The notes below the pieces were generated by a model, which searched no databases, was not told where the DNA came from, and saw nothing but the letters and a program-made list of their open reading frames with translations. The position numbers and the translations under genes are program-made. A stretch of 10,404 nucleotides of DNA from an uncultured Eubacteriales bacterium. GTDB taxonomy: Bacteria; Bacillota; Clostridia; Oscillospirales; Ruminococcaceae. Location of the stretch: NCBI GenBank assembly GCA_959605275.1, contig CAUHFD010000086.1:1-10404 (forward strand), written 5' to 3'. Below are positions 1 to 6,827 of this stretch, in pieces (position 1 is the first letter of the stretch; each line of letters starts with the position of its first letter).

Positions 1-50
1 TGCCGGAGCTGGTAAATTAAGATGATGATACCGAAAGGTATGTTGATTTC

Positions 51-67
51 AGGAGGATATGGACTTG
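51..67 (+). promoter_or_regulatory. Ribosome binding site with ambiguous start (ATG 59 or TTG 65)
   Basis: AGGAGG occupies 51-56. The first in-frame start, ATG at 59, lies only 2 nt downstream, which is too close for normal initiation. An in-frame TTG at 65 (third codon) sits 8 nt from the motif, which is ideal. Initiation at TTG 65 is therefore plausible and would shorten the protein by two residues. I keep ATG 59 as the outer boundary of the gene. Confidence 0.6.
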
Positions 68-3022
68 AGCAGAGAAAACAAAAAAAGCATATCTACAATC
101 ATTGCAATCATATCTGTTGTCATCATGGTATTGTCCGGTGTTTTGATGTCATGGTCCAGTTATCGCGCTGTCCCGAATGAGAAAACAGACGTGCCGGTTG
201 ACACAGATACCGTTGATATTGCTCAGATACAGGATGATTTGAAACAAAAGCCGTTGGCAATCTCATTGACGGAAGGAGCAAGGGGATTTTATCTGTCTGC
301 CGATGAACTAATCCAAAAAGAAACAGTGGATGAGGGAATCATTTCTGCTCGTATTGATGCCATTTTTTCATCAATCAAGCAGTATGATTTTAACGCGGTT
401 ATGATAGACACAAAATATCAGGACAATGTCATTTACACATCGGATGTTTATCAATCATACCCGATCGATGTACTGCGGCTTGTGAGGGAAAAAGCGAATC
501 AGCAGGGGATTTCTTTGTTTACGATATATCATATGAGCGGCATTTCCGGTGTTTCCCAAACAGCAGATTTTATTTCCGGAATAGAAGAATTGGCACAAAA
601 ATATGCTCCTGACGGGATATTGCTGGATAATTACAGTACCAATGCGGATGCAGAACATTATATACAATATATGACGGTCGGAGGAGGCAGCGGTTTTGAC
701 CAGTGGCTGCGCAACCGAAATACTGCGCGGATTAATCAGGCAGTGTCTGCGGTTCGTGAGATATTGGATACGATACCGGTCGGACTGGTTGCGGATCCCG
801 TTTGGGCATTGAAAAGTAAAAATAACCAGGGGATAGACGGAAGTGCAAGCTATCAGACCTATTATGACGGTCATGCAGATACAAAATCATGGATTGAGAA
901 TCAGAATATAGATTTTGTATGCGTAACGGTGAAAAAATCGCTTACCGATAACAGCCTTAATTTTGGTACCATTTCGGGATGGTGGGCTAATATTGCCAAT
1001 CAGGCAAAAATCCCGCTGTATTTTATTCTGGCAGGAGAGAATGTCTGCACCAGTCAAGCCGGATGGAGCGGAACAGACCAATTAATTCGTCAGGTATCTT
1101 TAACCAGCAAACTGACAGGATATTACGGCAGCTTTTTCAGCGGCTATGACCGCATGAAGTCAGATCCGCAGGGAAGTACATCGGCGTTGTTGAAATACTA
1201 TGCTGATGAATATACGGAGAGTAATCTTTTTCAGGATTTGACCATTTCTTCTCCAAAGAAGCTTTCTACTACTACCTATGACGGTACTGTTGTATTCAGC
1301 GGAAAATATGATCCGCAGTTTGAGGTTACCATCAATGGGAAAAAAGTGATTCCCACCAAAAAGGGGGAATTTTACGAAAAGTATAATTTGGAAATCGGTA
1401 CCAATAAGTATACCATTCAGCACAAAGGACAGGTGAAAACCTATACCATTGTCCGTAAAGTGAAAGTGTTCGAGAGTGTCAGTCCGACAGGTACACTGGA
1501 AGTAGACGGAGAAACCAGTATTCGGGTAGAGGCAAAAGTATATCGCGGTTCTAAGGTAACGGCTGTCTTTAACGGGAAAACGATTACGTTAAGTGAACTT
1601 GAGAGTGCTGACGGAGAAAGCAAGGATTCTACTTATACTTCGTATGTGGGTAACTTTACTGCGCCGAAGTCGGGGACTTCCGACAAAAAACTGGGTGCAA
1701 TTCAGTTTAAAGCGACTTATAAAAATTCTACCGAGAGCAAAACAGGCGCTTCTGTTACGCTCCTCAAAAAAATAGAGATACCGGATTGGTCGCCGGGAGG
1801 CGGCGAGGGAATAGGCGGTTCTGTTTTGCCGCCGATTAATCCGAAATTGCAGGTGAGAGTGGATACCGATTATTTGGAGGTATATGATCCGGGCGATACC
1901 GACCCATACCCATCTGCTAAGTATTATTCTCCGCCCAAGGGAACGATTGATTATGTTGATTCTCAACGTGTAATCAGCGGTAAGACTTTTTATTATCTTC
2001 ATTCCGGTAAACGTGTTCTGAAATCTGATGTCACAACATTTACGGGTACCTATAACGGGAACAACGCTTTGTCGGAGATGGCGTTCAGTGAAGAAGGCAA
2101 CGCAACCATACTGCGGTTGAAGCAAAAGTGGAATGCCCCGTTTAATATTACCTTTAATGATGTAGAATATTATACCGGCTCTGCCGATCATGATTTTTAT
2201 GTGCGTAATTTTACTTCCGATACGGTGACGATTACCTTTGATTATGCCACTCAGGCCGAGGCGGTTTCCAAAGAGTTATTGAAAAATACAACCATGTTTA
2301 CCGATATCAAATTAGAGAAGATCATACAGTACAATATTGATCGTTACCGCCTGCATTTAAAGCTGGTACGTCCCGGAAAGTATTACGGATGTTATTCCTA
2401 TTACGATGAAGATGGGTATCTTGTCCTGCGTTTTAATAACATAAAAGGCAGTTTAAGCGGTGTGCGCATTTTTATGGATCCGGGACACGGCGGGGCGGAT
2501 CCCGGCGCAATCGGCAAATATGTGGAAAATAATGAGACGTATATCGTAAAGGAGTCTGAGATTACTCTTAAAATTGTCCAAAAGCTTGCGGAAAAATTGC
2601 GTGCGCAGGGAGCCGTAGTGGAGTATCTTACCGAGGAAGAACGGGCAAAGTATATGGCGAGTGCCGGAGGACTGCCTGATCGTTATAAAGCGGGACAGCG
2701 TTTCAAAGCTGAAATTTTGTTGTCAGTGCACTGTAATGCAAGCAGTTCGAGCGCTAGCGGAACAGAGGCATGGTATACTACGCCGTTCTCTATGCCCCTT
2801 GCCCGGGAAATATCCGCAGGAATCGCCGCTTCTACCGGAATTAATAATCGAGGCCCGCATAATAATCGCTTTGCGGTAAACCGCGGCAGAACTTTTCCAT
2901 CCGTATTAATAGAAACTGCGTTTATTTCGAACGACAAAGAGGTTCGTTTATTAAACAGTGAAGAAGGACAGGATAAAATTGCCGCTGGTATTGTAAACGG
3001 CATTATGAATTACTTGAAATAA
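59..3022 (+). CDS. Membrane-anchored N-acetylmuramoyl-L-alanine amidase with N-terminal glycosidase-like domain
   Basis: This is a predicted extracellular peptidoglycan hydrolase of 987 residues. Residues 13-31 form one hydrophobic segment (signal anchor or uncleaved signal). Residues ~75-385 resemble a TIM barrel of the GHL10/DUF187-like glycosidase group, with strand motifs AVMIDTK, FTIYHM and DGILLDNY. Residues ~400-570 look like beta-sandwich (Ig/Big-like) modules. A Gly/Pro linker lies at ~572-596 and a second beta-rich region at ~597-798. The C-terminal ~190 residues are an Amidase_3 domain, which cleaves the bond between muramic acid and L-Ala of the stem peptide. Its zinc ligands are visible: H810 in DPGHGG, E832 in ESEITL and H891 in SVHCNA. 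The catalytic E952 is in LIETAF. The gene stands alone, with a terminator 87 nt after the stop. The amidase call is firm; the glycosidase activity is inferred from fold-like motifs only. Confidence 0.93.
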   Translation: MDLSRENKKSISTIIAIISVVIMVLSGVLMSWSSYRAVPNEKTDVPVDTDTVDIAQIQDDLKQKPLAISLTEGARGFYLSADELIQKETVDEGIISARIDAIFSSIKQYDFNAVMIDTKYQDNVIYTSDVYQSYPIDVLRLVREKANQQGISLFTIYHMSGISGVSQTADFISGIEELAQKYAPDGILLDNYSTNADAEHYIQYMTVGGGSGFDQWLRNRNTARINQAVSAVREILDTIPVGLVADPVWALKSKNNQGIDGSASYQTYYDGHADTKSWIENQNIDFVCVTVKKSLTDNSLNFGTISGWWANIANQAKIPLYFILAGENVCTSQAGWSGTDQLIRQVSLTSKLTGYYGSFFSGYDRMKSDPQGSTSALLKYYADEYTESNLFQDLTISSPKKLSTTTYDGTVVFSGKYDPQFEVTINGKKVIPTKKGEFYEKYNLEIGTNKYTIQHKGQVKTYTIVRKVKVFESVSPTGTLEVDGETSIRVEAKVYRGSKVTAVFNGKTITLSELESADGESKDSTYTSYVGNFTAPKSGTSDKKLGAIQFKATYKNSTESKTGASVTLLKKIEIPDWSPGGGEGIGGSVLPPINPKLQVRVDTDYLEVYDPGDTDPYPSAKYYSPPKGTIDYVDSQRVISGKTFYYLHSGKRVLKSDVTTFTGTYNGNNALSEMAFSEEGNATILRLKQKWNAPFNITFNDVEYYTGSADHDFYVRNFTSDTVTITFDYATQAEAVSKELLKNTTMFTDIKLEKIIQYNIDRYRLHLKLVRPGKYYGCYSYYDEDGYLVLRFNNIKGSLSGVRIFMDPGHGGADPGAIGKYVENNETYIVKESEITLKIVQKLAEKLRAQGAVVEYLTEEERAKYMASAGGLPDRYKAGQRFKAEILLSVHCNASSSSASGTEAWYTTPFSMPLAREISAGIAASTGINNRGPHNNRFAVNRGRTFPSVLIETAFISNDKEVRLLNSEEGQDKIAAGIVNGIMNYLK

Positions 3023-3109
3023 TCCAAGGTTTTTGCTGCTATCTCACGACGGATTTGCTTTCTAAATCCTGTTTTATAATGAAAAGCGAGCTTTGCCCCT
3101 TATTGAATC

Positions 3110-3151
3110 AAAAGAACAAATGATGATGTTTTTATCATTTGTTCTTTTTTT
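3110..3151 (+). terminator. Intrinsic terminator of the amidase gene
   Basis: A perfect 15-bp inverted repeat (3110-3124 with 3134-3148) encloses a 9-nt loop and runs into a seven-T tract at 3145-3151. The stem is AT-rich but uninterrupted. The A-run at the start of the left arm would also serve as a T-tract on the minus strand, so the structure may be bidirectional. Confidence 0.85.
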
Positions 3152-3222
3152 ATGCTGCTTTTTGGATTCACATAGCTTTCACACAGTTGACAAACATACG
3201 TCAAACAGCATTTATATAATAA

Positions 3223-3378
3223 TACTAAAATCTAATGAAACGCTTTCATTCTTTCCGGTCTGAATTGCACCAGAATGCGTTATCCTCCTTGCTGGGCGTC
3301 AGCCCAGCGGTGTCGTCTGCCTTTTCTGACACAATTCATCCTCGGAAATCGATTAAAGCTTTCAATCAGATTTTAGTA
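3223..3378. mobile_element. MITE-like palindromic element, full copy, TA-flanked
   Basis: This non-coding element has a 152-bp core (3225-3376) and a TA dinucleotide on each side, consistent with the TA target duplication of IS630/Tc1-mariner-type insertions. Its ends are long imperfect inverted repeats: 3225-3267 (starting CTAAAATCT) matches the reverse complement of 3332-3376 over most of its length with small gaps. Two internal perfect hairpins are visible: AATGAAA-CGC-TTTCATT at 3234-3250 and GCTGGGC-GTCA-GCCCAGC at 3291-3308. There is no reading frame of note, so it would need a transposase in trans. A second copy starts at 10323. I do not recognise a named family. It could alternatively be a structured dispersed RNA or REP-type repeat. 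Confidence 0.75.
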
Positions 3379-3382
3379 TAAA
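3353..3382 (+). promoter_or_regulatory. Candidate promoter at the right edge of the MITE-like element
   Basis: TATAAA at 3377-3382 matches the -10 consensus at 5 of 6 positions. It is preceded at 18 nt by a weak -35 (TTAAAG, 3353-3358) lying inside the element. The -10 is formed by the flanking TA plus host sequence. It would start a transcript about 70 nt upstream of the GTG at 3457. This is motif-based only. Confidence 0.3.
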
Positions 3383-3456
3383 ACACGAAAAATGGTGTTA
3401 CTTCATAAGCGTGACAGGCTCCATGAAATAATATTTGTAAAAGGAGGAAAAGACAG

Positions 3457-3930
3457 GTGCGAAAAACAAAAGGAAAAATAGTATTATTTTTGACGCTGAC
3501 ATTAATCAGTATTTTTTGCTGCTGCAAAATTTTTACCCTTGCAGCCGAAACATCATCCGATGTGATTGCCGAATCTTCTCTTCCGGAGAATATTGTTTCC
3601 GAGGCTCTGAAAATCATCAACATGGCTGGTGAGGAGGGGTTAACAGAATCGGATTTAAAACAACTTGCGGCTTTGGGACTAACGGATTCACAGATTGAAA
3701 TGCTGAAAAATTTTTCACTTGCTGAAAATTCCGGATCTGCTGAAAATACAGATCGGTTGTTCGATTCCTGGATCACAAAACAATCCGGATGGAACGATTA
3801 TTCTTCGGTGTTTCTTATGGTATTTGGCATAATCATTGCCGGAGGGTTGATCGGATTACTGTTGGTTATTCGCAAGCTGTTTTTAAACAAGAAATTGAGA
3901 CACACTCCAAAACGGCGGCATTTTATTTGA
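3457..3930 (+). CDS. Secreted, C-terminally membrane-anchored protein of unknown function
   Basis: I do not recognise this 157-residue protein. It starts with GTG, set by AGGAGG at 3442-3447 with a 9-nt spacer. Residues 1-30 are a typical signal peptide: basic MRKTKGK, then a hydrophobic core with three consecutive cysteines, then an Ala-rich exit before ETSSD. Residues ~31-113 are a small acidic, probably helical extracellular domain with a segment of alternating Leu/Asp/Glu (LTESDLKQLAALGLTDSQ). Residues ~115-140 are a hydrophobic transmembrane helix followed by a strongly basic cytoplasmic tail. It lies 124 nt upstream of the ABC permease start on the same strand, with no terminator between, so it is probably co-transcribed. 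A role as accessory or sensor subunit of that transporter is inference from position only. Confidence 0.8.
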   Translation: MRKTKGKIVLFLTLTLISIFCCCKIFTLAAETSSDVIAESSLPENIVSEALKIINMAGEEGLTESDLKQLAALGLTDSQIEMLKNFSLAENSGSAENTDRLFDSWITKQSGWNDYSSVFLMVFGIIIAGGLIGLLLVIRKLFLNKKLRHTPKRRHFI

Positions 3931-4054
3931 TGGCTGGTAAACGATGAAAAAGCACAGCCATGAAATAATCTGAGAAGTATTATTAATGACGGCATCTGGA
4001 AAATCAGACGTAAGCGGCAGAAGATTATTACAATCGAAGGATGGGATATCAAAA

Positions 4055-5674
4055 ATGTATATCATTAAAAATGCTTGGAAAAGTATTTCGCGTTCCAAAG
4101 GAAGAAATATTTTGATTGGTATTATTGTTGCGGTGATTGCAATTTCCAGCTGTATCGGATTGAGCATCCGCAATGCGGCAAAGAAAGCGGAAGAACAAGG
4201 TTTGGAGTCGCTGAGTATAACGGCAACCATTTCATTTGACCGTCAATCCCTAATGCAGAATGCGGAGAATAAAGGCGCTTCGAATTTTCGGGAACAAATG
4301 AAAAATATTGAATCATTGTCTATTGACGATATGAAGGTGTACGCGGAATCGGAATATGTAGATAAATTCACATACACGATTTCCAGCTCGGTGAATGCGT
4401 CAGGCAATTTAGAGCCGGTTGATACCAACGACAGCACCGATACCGATTCTTCCTCTTCGGGCGGTCAGCAAACAGATAGCAACCGTCCTTCCATGCCGGA
4501 TTTCGGAAAAGGCGGATTTGGCGGTATGGGAACGCAGGGAGACTTTACGATTACCGGATATAATTCCTACGATGCGATGACTGATTTTAACGACGGCGTA
4601 TCTAAAATCACCGACGGAGCAATGTTTGAAGAGGGGACGTCGGAGCTTGTTTGTATTATTAACAGCGAATTAGCGTTGTATAATGATCTTTCTGTCGGGG
4701 ATACTATTGCGCTTGCAAACCCAAATGCAGAGGAAGAAACCTACGCGTTTAAGATTGTCGGTATTTATGAGACAACCGCTTCAGAAACAGATATGGGAGG
4801 CGGTATGGGAGGATTTTCTACATCAACCGACCCTGCAAATCAAATCTATGTCAGCTATGAAACTTTAAAAGCGGTAACTGAAAAATCGAAGTCCGTTGCA
4901 ACGACCTCTACCGATGATACGACCGGCAGAGAGAGTACAACAGCTCTGCGTAGCCAGGAAACAGGACTTTATTATCTGAAAGATGTTGAGACTTTAGAAA
5001 AATTTGAAGCAGATTGTCGGGAAAATGGATTGTCAGACAACTATCAGGTTACTTCTAACGATGTAACTTCTTATGAGCAAAGTCTTGTGCCGCTGAAAAA
5101 TCTGAGTACCTTCGCAACCTACTTTTTGATTGTTGTTTTAATCATTGGTGCCGTTATTTTGATTGTATTGAACATCTTTAACATTCGGGAGCGGAAATAT
5201 GAAGTAGGCGTAATGACGGCAATTGGTATGAAAAAAGGAAAAGTTGCGACTCAATTTGTAATGGAACTGTTTATTGTAACGATTATTTCCATGATTGTCG
5301 GTACTACAGTCGGCGCGGTGTGTTCCTCTCCGATTGCAGACAAGTTGCTGGAGGCACAAATCAGTTCACAGCAAACACAAACGGAGCAAAGGATGGAAAA
5401 CTTCGGCAGACCTGACAGTATGAATGGTGATATGCCGGCTACACCTCCGAGCGGAGACAGCGGATCGGATAAGGGAGGCGGAAAGGGCGGAATGTTTGCT
5501 CAATTCGGCGGGCAGGTCGCAAATTATGTCAGCGAAATCAATGCAGCCACTGATCTTGTGGTAGTGGCGCAATTGCTCGGTATCGGTATACTTCTGACCA
5601 TTTTATCAAGCTGTGTCGCAGTTATATTTATTCTGCGCTATGAACCGCTTAAGATATTGGCAAATCGTTCTTAA
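4055..5674 (+). CDS. MacB/FtsX-family ABC transporter permease
   Basis: This 539-residue membrane subunit belongs to the type VII (MacB-like) ABC class, which usually works as a dimer and transmits ATP hydrolysis to extracellular domains. I place the start at ATG 4055: the sequence MYIIKNAWKSISRSKGRN is the usual cytoplasmic lead-in to TM1 (residues ~18-38). The in-frame ATG at 3986 would add 23 residues without a good ribosome site. A large extracellular region spans ~40-350. It contains an acidic Ser/Asp stretch and Gly/Met-rich segments (~118-162, then GGGMGG farther on). The FtsX domain follows: TM2 ~354-377, the conserved cytoplasmic EVGVMTAIGM, and TM3 ~401-425. A second Gly/Pro/Ser-rich extracellular insert spans ~429-497, then TM4 ~500-527. 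The ATPase gene starts 64 nt downstream. Substrate unknown. Confidence 0.9.
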   Translation: MYIIKNAWKSISRSKGRNILIGIIVAVIAISSCIGLSIRNAAKKAEEQGLESLSITATISFDRQSLMQNAENKGASNFREQMKNIESLSIDDMKVYAESEYVDKFTYTISSSVNASGNLEPVDTNDSTDTDSSSSGGQQTDSNRPSMPDFGKGGFGGMGTQGDFTITGYNSYDAMTDFNDGVSKITDGAMFEEGTSELVCIINSELALYNDLSVGDTIALANPNAEEETYAFKIVGIYETTASETDMGGGMGGFSTSTDPANQIYVSYETLKAVTEKSKSVATTSTDDTTGRESTTALRSQETGLYYLKDVETLEKFEADCRENGLSDNYQVTSNDVTSYEQSLVPLKNLSTFATYFLIVVLIIGAVILIVLNIFNIRERKYEVGVMTAIGMKKGKVATQFVMELFIVTIISMIVGTTVGAVCSSPIADKLLEAQISSQQTQTEQRMENFGRPDSMNGDMPATPPSGDSGSDKGGGKGGMFAQFGGQVANYVSEINAATDLVVVAQLLGIGILLTILSSCVAVIFILRYEPLKILANRS

Positions 5675-5738
5675 AACATTAAACAGAAAGGATAAGGCTG
5701 CTGATAGTTTGATAGCTGTGTTGCGGCTGTGATAAAAA

Positions 5739-6560
5739 ATGAGTGTATTACAATTAGAACATCTAGGATATTCTTATAATGGAAAAACAAAGGTTTTTGA
5801 GGATTTGAATTTTACGTTTGAAGCGGGTACGGTTTATGCGATTGTCGGTAAATCGGGAGCCGGCAAGACCACCTTGCTTTCTTTGTTGTCAGGGTTGGCA
5901 AAAACAACCGAAGGAAAAATTTTGTTCAAGGGACAGGACATCAGCAAAATTGATCGCTATCAGTTTCGCAGCAAAGATGTGGGAGTTGTTTTTCAAAGTT
6001 TCAACCTGCTTCCGCATATGACGGCGGTCGAGAATGTGGAGTTGTCAATGGATGTATCCGGAAAAAAGATTGCCAATCGGCGTCAGCAAGCGCTGGAATT
6101 ATTGGATAGCGTAGGATTGGATGAAGAAAAGGCTAATCGGCGTATACTGAAATTATCCGGCGGAGAGCAACAGCGTGTGGCAATTGCGCGCGCAATCTCT
6201 TATAATCCGAGCATTATTTTGGCGGATGAACCTACCGGAAAGGGGGGTCCGGGCACACAGGAGGAAATTATTGATATGGTCCGCCGGCTTGCTTTAGAGG
6301 AAGATAAGTGCGTGATTATTGTAACGCATTCACCTGCTGTGGCTGAAATTGCAGATGTGGTATATGAAATCAAATCTTTAAAACCGGCTAAGAAAAAATT
6401 GACCTCTCCGCTGTCAAAAAAAATAACCTCCAAGCCTGTTGCTGCGCCGCCGATAAAGGCTGAATCAAAGGATAAGCAGGAGAAACAACAGGAACCGGAG
6501 TTACTGCCGAACACAGAGGAAGAACCGGATTATCAAGGCTCAACCCTGGGTCTGGATTAG
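5739..6560 (+). CDS. ABC transporter ATP-binding protein (MacB/LolD-type) with altered D-loop
   Basis: This 273-residue nucleotide-binding subunit is the likely partner of the permease just upstream. Visible motifs are Walker A GKSGAGKTT (37-45), Q-loop Q86, signature LSGGEQQ (139-145), Walker B ILADEP with catalytic E164, and switch H197 in IIVTH. The odd feature is directly after Walker B. Where this family normally reads PTGNLD, the sequence reads PTGKGGPGT (165-173), so the D-loop Asp is missing. The codons involved form a six-G run at 6242-6247. Residues ~212-273 are a Lys/Pro/Glu-rich tail not needed for the fold, making the protein longer than the usual ~225-235 residues. The ATG at 5739 is the first possible start, since an in-frame TAA sits at 5733. 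Its ribosome site is weak; AAAGGA at 5687-5692 is too far upstream. Translation may depend on coupling to the permease. Confidence 0.92.
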   Translation: MSVLQLEHLGYSYNGKTKVFEDLNFTFEAGTVYAIVGKSGAGKTTLLSLLSGLAKTTEGKILFKGQDISKIDRYQFRSKDVGVVFQSFNLLPHMTAVENVELSMDVSGKKIANRRQQALELLDSVGLDEEKANRRILKLSGGEQQRVAIARAISYNPSIILADEPTGKGGPGTQEEIIDMVRRLALEEDKCVIIVTHSPAVAEIADVVYEIKSLKPAKKKLTSPLSKKITSKPVAAPPIKAESKDKQEKQQEPELLPNTEEEPDYQGSTLGLD

Positions 6561-6604
6561 GGTTTATCATCAGCCTAAATTGAAAGAAATATTTTGATGA
6601 AACG

Positions 6605-6648
6605 GCACAGCATCAGCTGGAAACATTGTTTTTCAGCTGATGCTGTGC
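6605..6648. repeat. Perfect 15-bp hairpin after the ABC operon
   Basis: Arms 6605-6619 (GCACAGCATCAGCTG) and 6634-6648 are exact reverse complements around a 14-nt loop, 44 nt after the ATPase stop. It is stable enough to stop transcription or protect the mRNA 3' end. However, neither strand has a proper T-tract directly after it, so I do not call it a standard intrinsic terminator. Its right arm is also the spacer of the promoter at 6626-6654, so it could double as a binding site for a dimeric regulator. Confidence 0.7.
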
Positions 6649-6654
6649 TATAAT
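6626..6654 (+). promoter_or_regulatory. Extended -10 promoter for the HD-domain gene
   Basis: A perfect -10 TATAAT (6649-6654) is preceded by an extended -10 TGC (6646-6648). TTGTTT (6626-6631) lies 17 nt upstream as a partial -35. Transcription would begin near 6661, giving a leader of about 164 nt before the HD gene. The -35 lies in the loop of the hairpin at 6605-6648, and the spacer is its right arm. Confidence 0.6.
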
Positions 6655-6697
6655 AATCTTGAAATATGACCGAAATCAAAAAGATTTCCTACGTTTT

Positions 6698-6748
6698 GTG
6701 TCGCTTGCGACACGCAGAGCACTTGAAACACCGCTCGCTACGCTGTGC
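6698..6748. repeat. Structured GC-rich repeat-like segment in the HD gene leader
   Basis: This segment holds a perfect inverted repeat GTGTCGC-TT-GCGACAC (6698-6713), followed directly by GCAGAGC (6714-6720) and its one-mismatch partner GCTGTGC (6742-6748). The base composition is richer in GC than the surrounding leader. It resembles a small dispersed intergenic repeat or a folded mRNA leader. I see no second copy in this window and match it to no known riboswitch. Confidence 0.45.
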
Positions 6749-6810
6749 AAATGGTTTATGTGATAACATTTATGATAAAGAGGAACACTGGTACCGATCG
6801 CATTGTTTTA

Positions 6811-6827
6811 TAAGGAGCAAACAAATG
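6811..6827 (+). promoter_or_regulatory. Ribosome binding site fixing the HD gene start at 6825
   Basis: TAAGGAG at 6811-6817 lies 7 nt before ATG 6825. The frame stays open upstream to an ATG at 6666, but that one has no ribosome site and would begin almost at the predicted transcription start. The codons between run through the hairpin repeat, so the internal ATG is preferred. Confidence 0.85.

Noticed and set aside
1..58. Possible 3' end of an upstream gene, or a small ORF from ATG 22 overlapping the amidase start
   Set aside because: All frames meet stops within the first 25 bases or continue only as a short reading frame with no recognisable protein; too little sequence to assign.
1589..2191. 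200-codon open frame on the minus strand inside the amidase gene
   Set aside because: It lies opposite a clearly coding frame, has no ribosome site and gives an unrecognisable, Arg/Ile-rich product.
3055..3080. TTGCTT and TATAAT upstream of the 3110-3151 hairpin, suggesting a small RNA
   Set aside because: The spacer is only 14 nt and the hairpin is fully explained as the amidase terminator.
3235..3247. TGAAACGCTTTCA resembles a CcpA catabolite (cre) site
   Set aside because: It is 13 bases rather than the 14-base cre consensus, lacking one central base, and it is part of the mobile element's hairpin in both copies.
3986..4054. Earlier ATG for the ABC permease
   Set aside because: It lacks a good ribosome site and adds residues before the family-typical N-terminus at 4055.
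6666..6824. A 53-residue N-terminal extension of the HD protein
   Set aside because: No ribosome site precedes ATG 6666, it would start at the predicted transcription start, and its codons run through hairpin repeats; TAAGGAG fixes the start at 6825.
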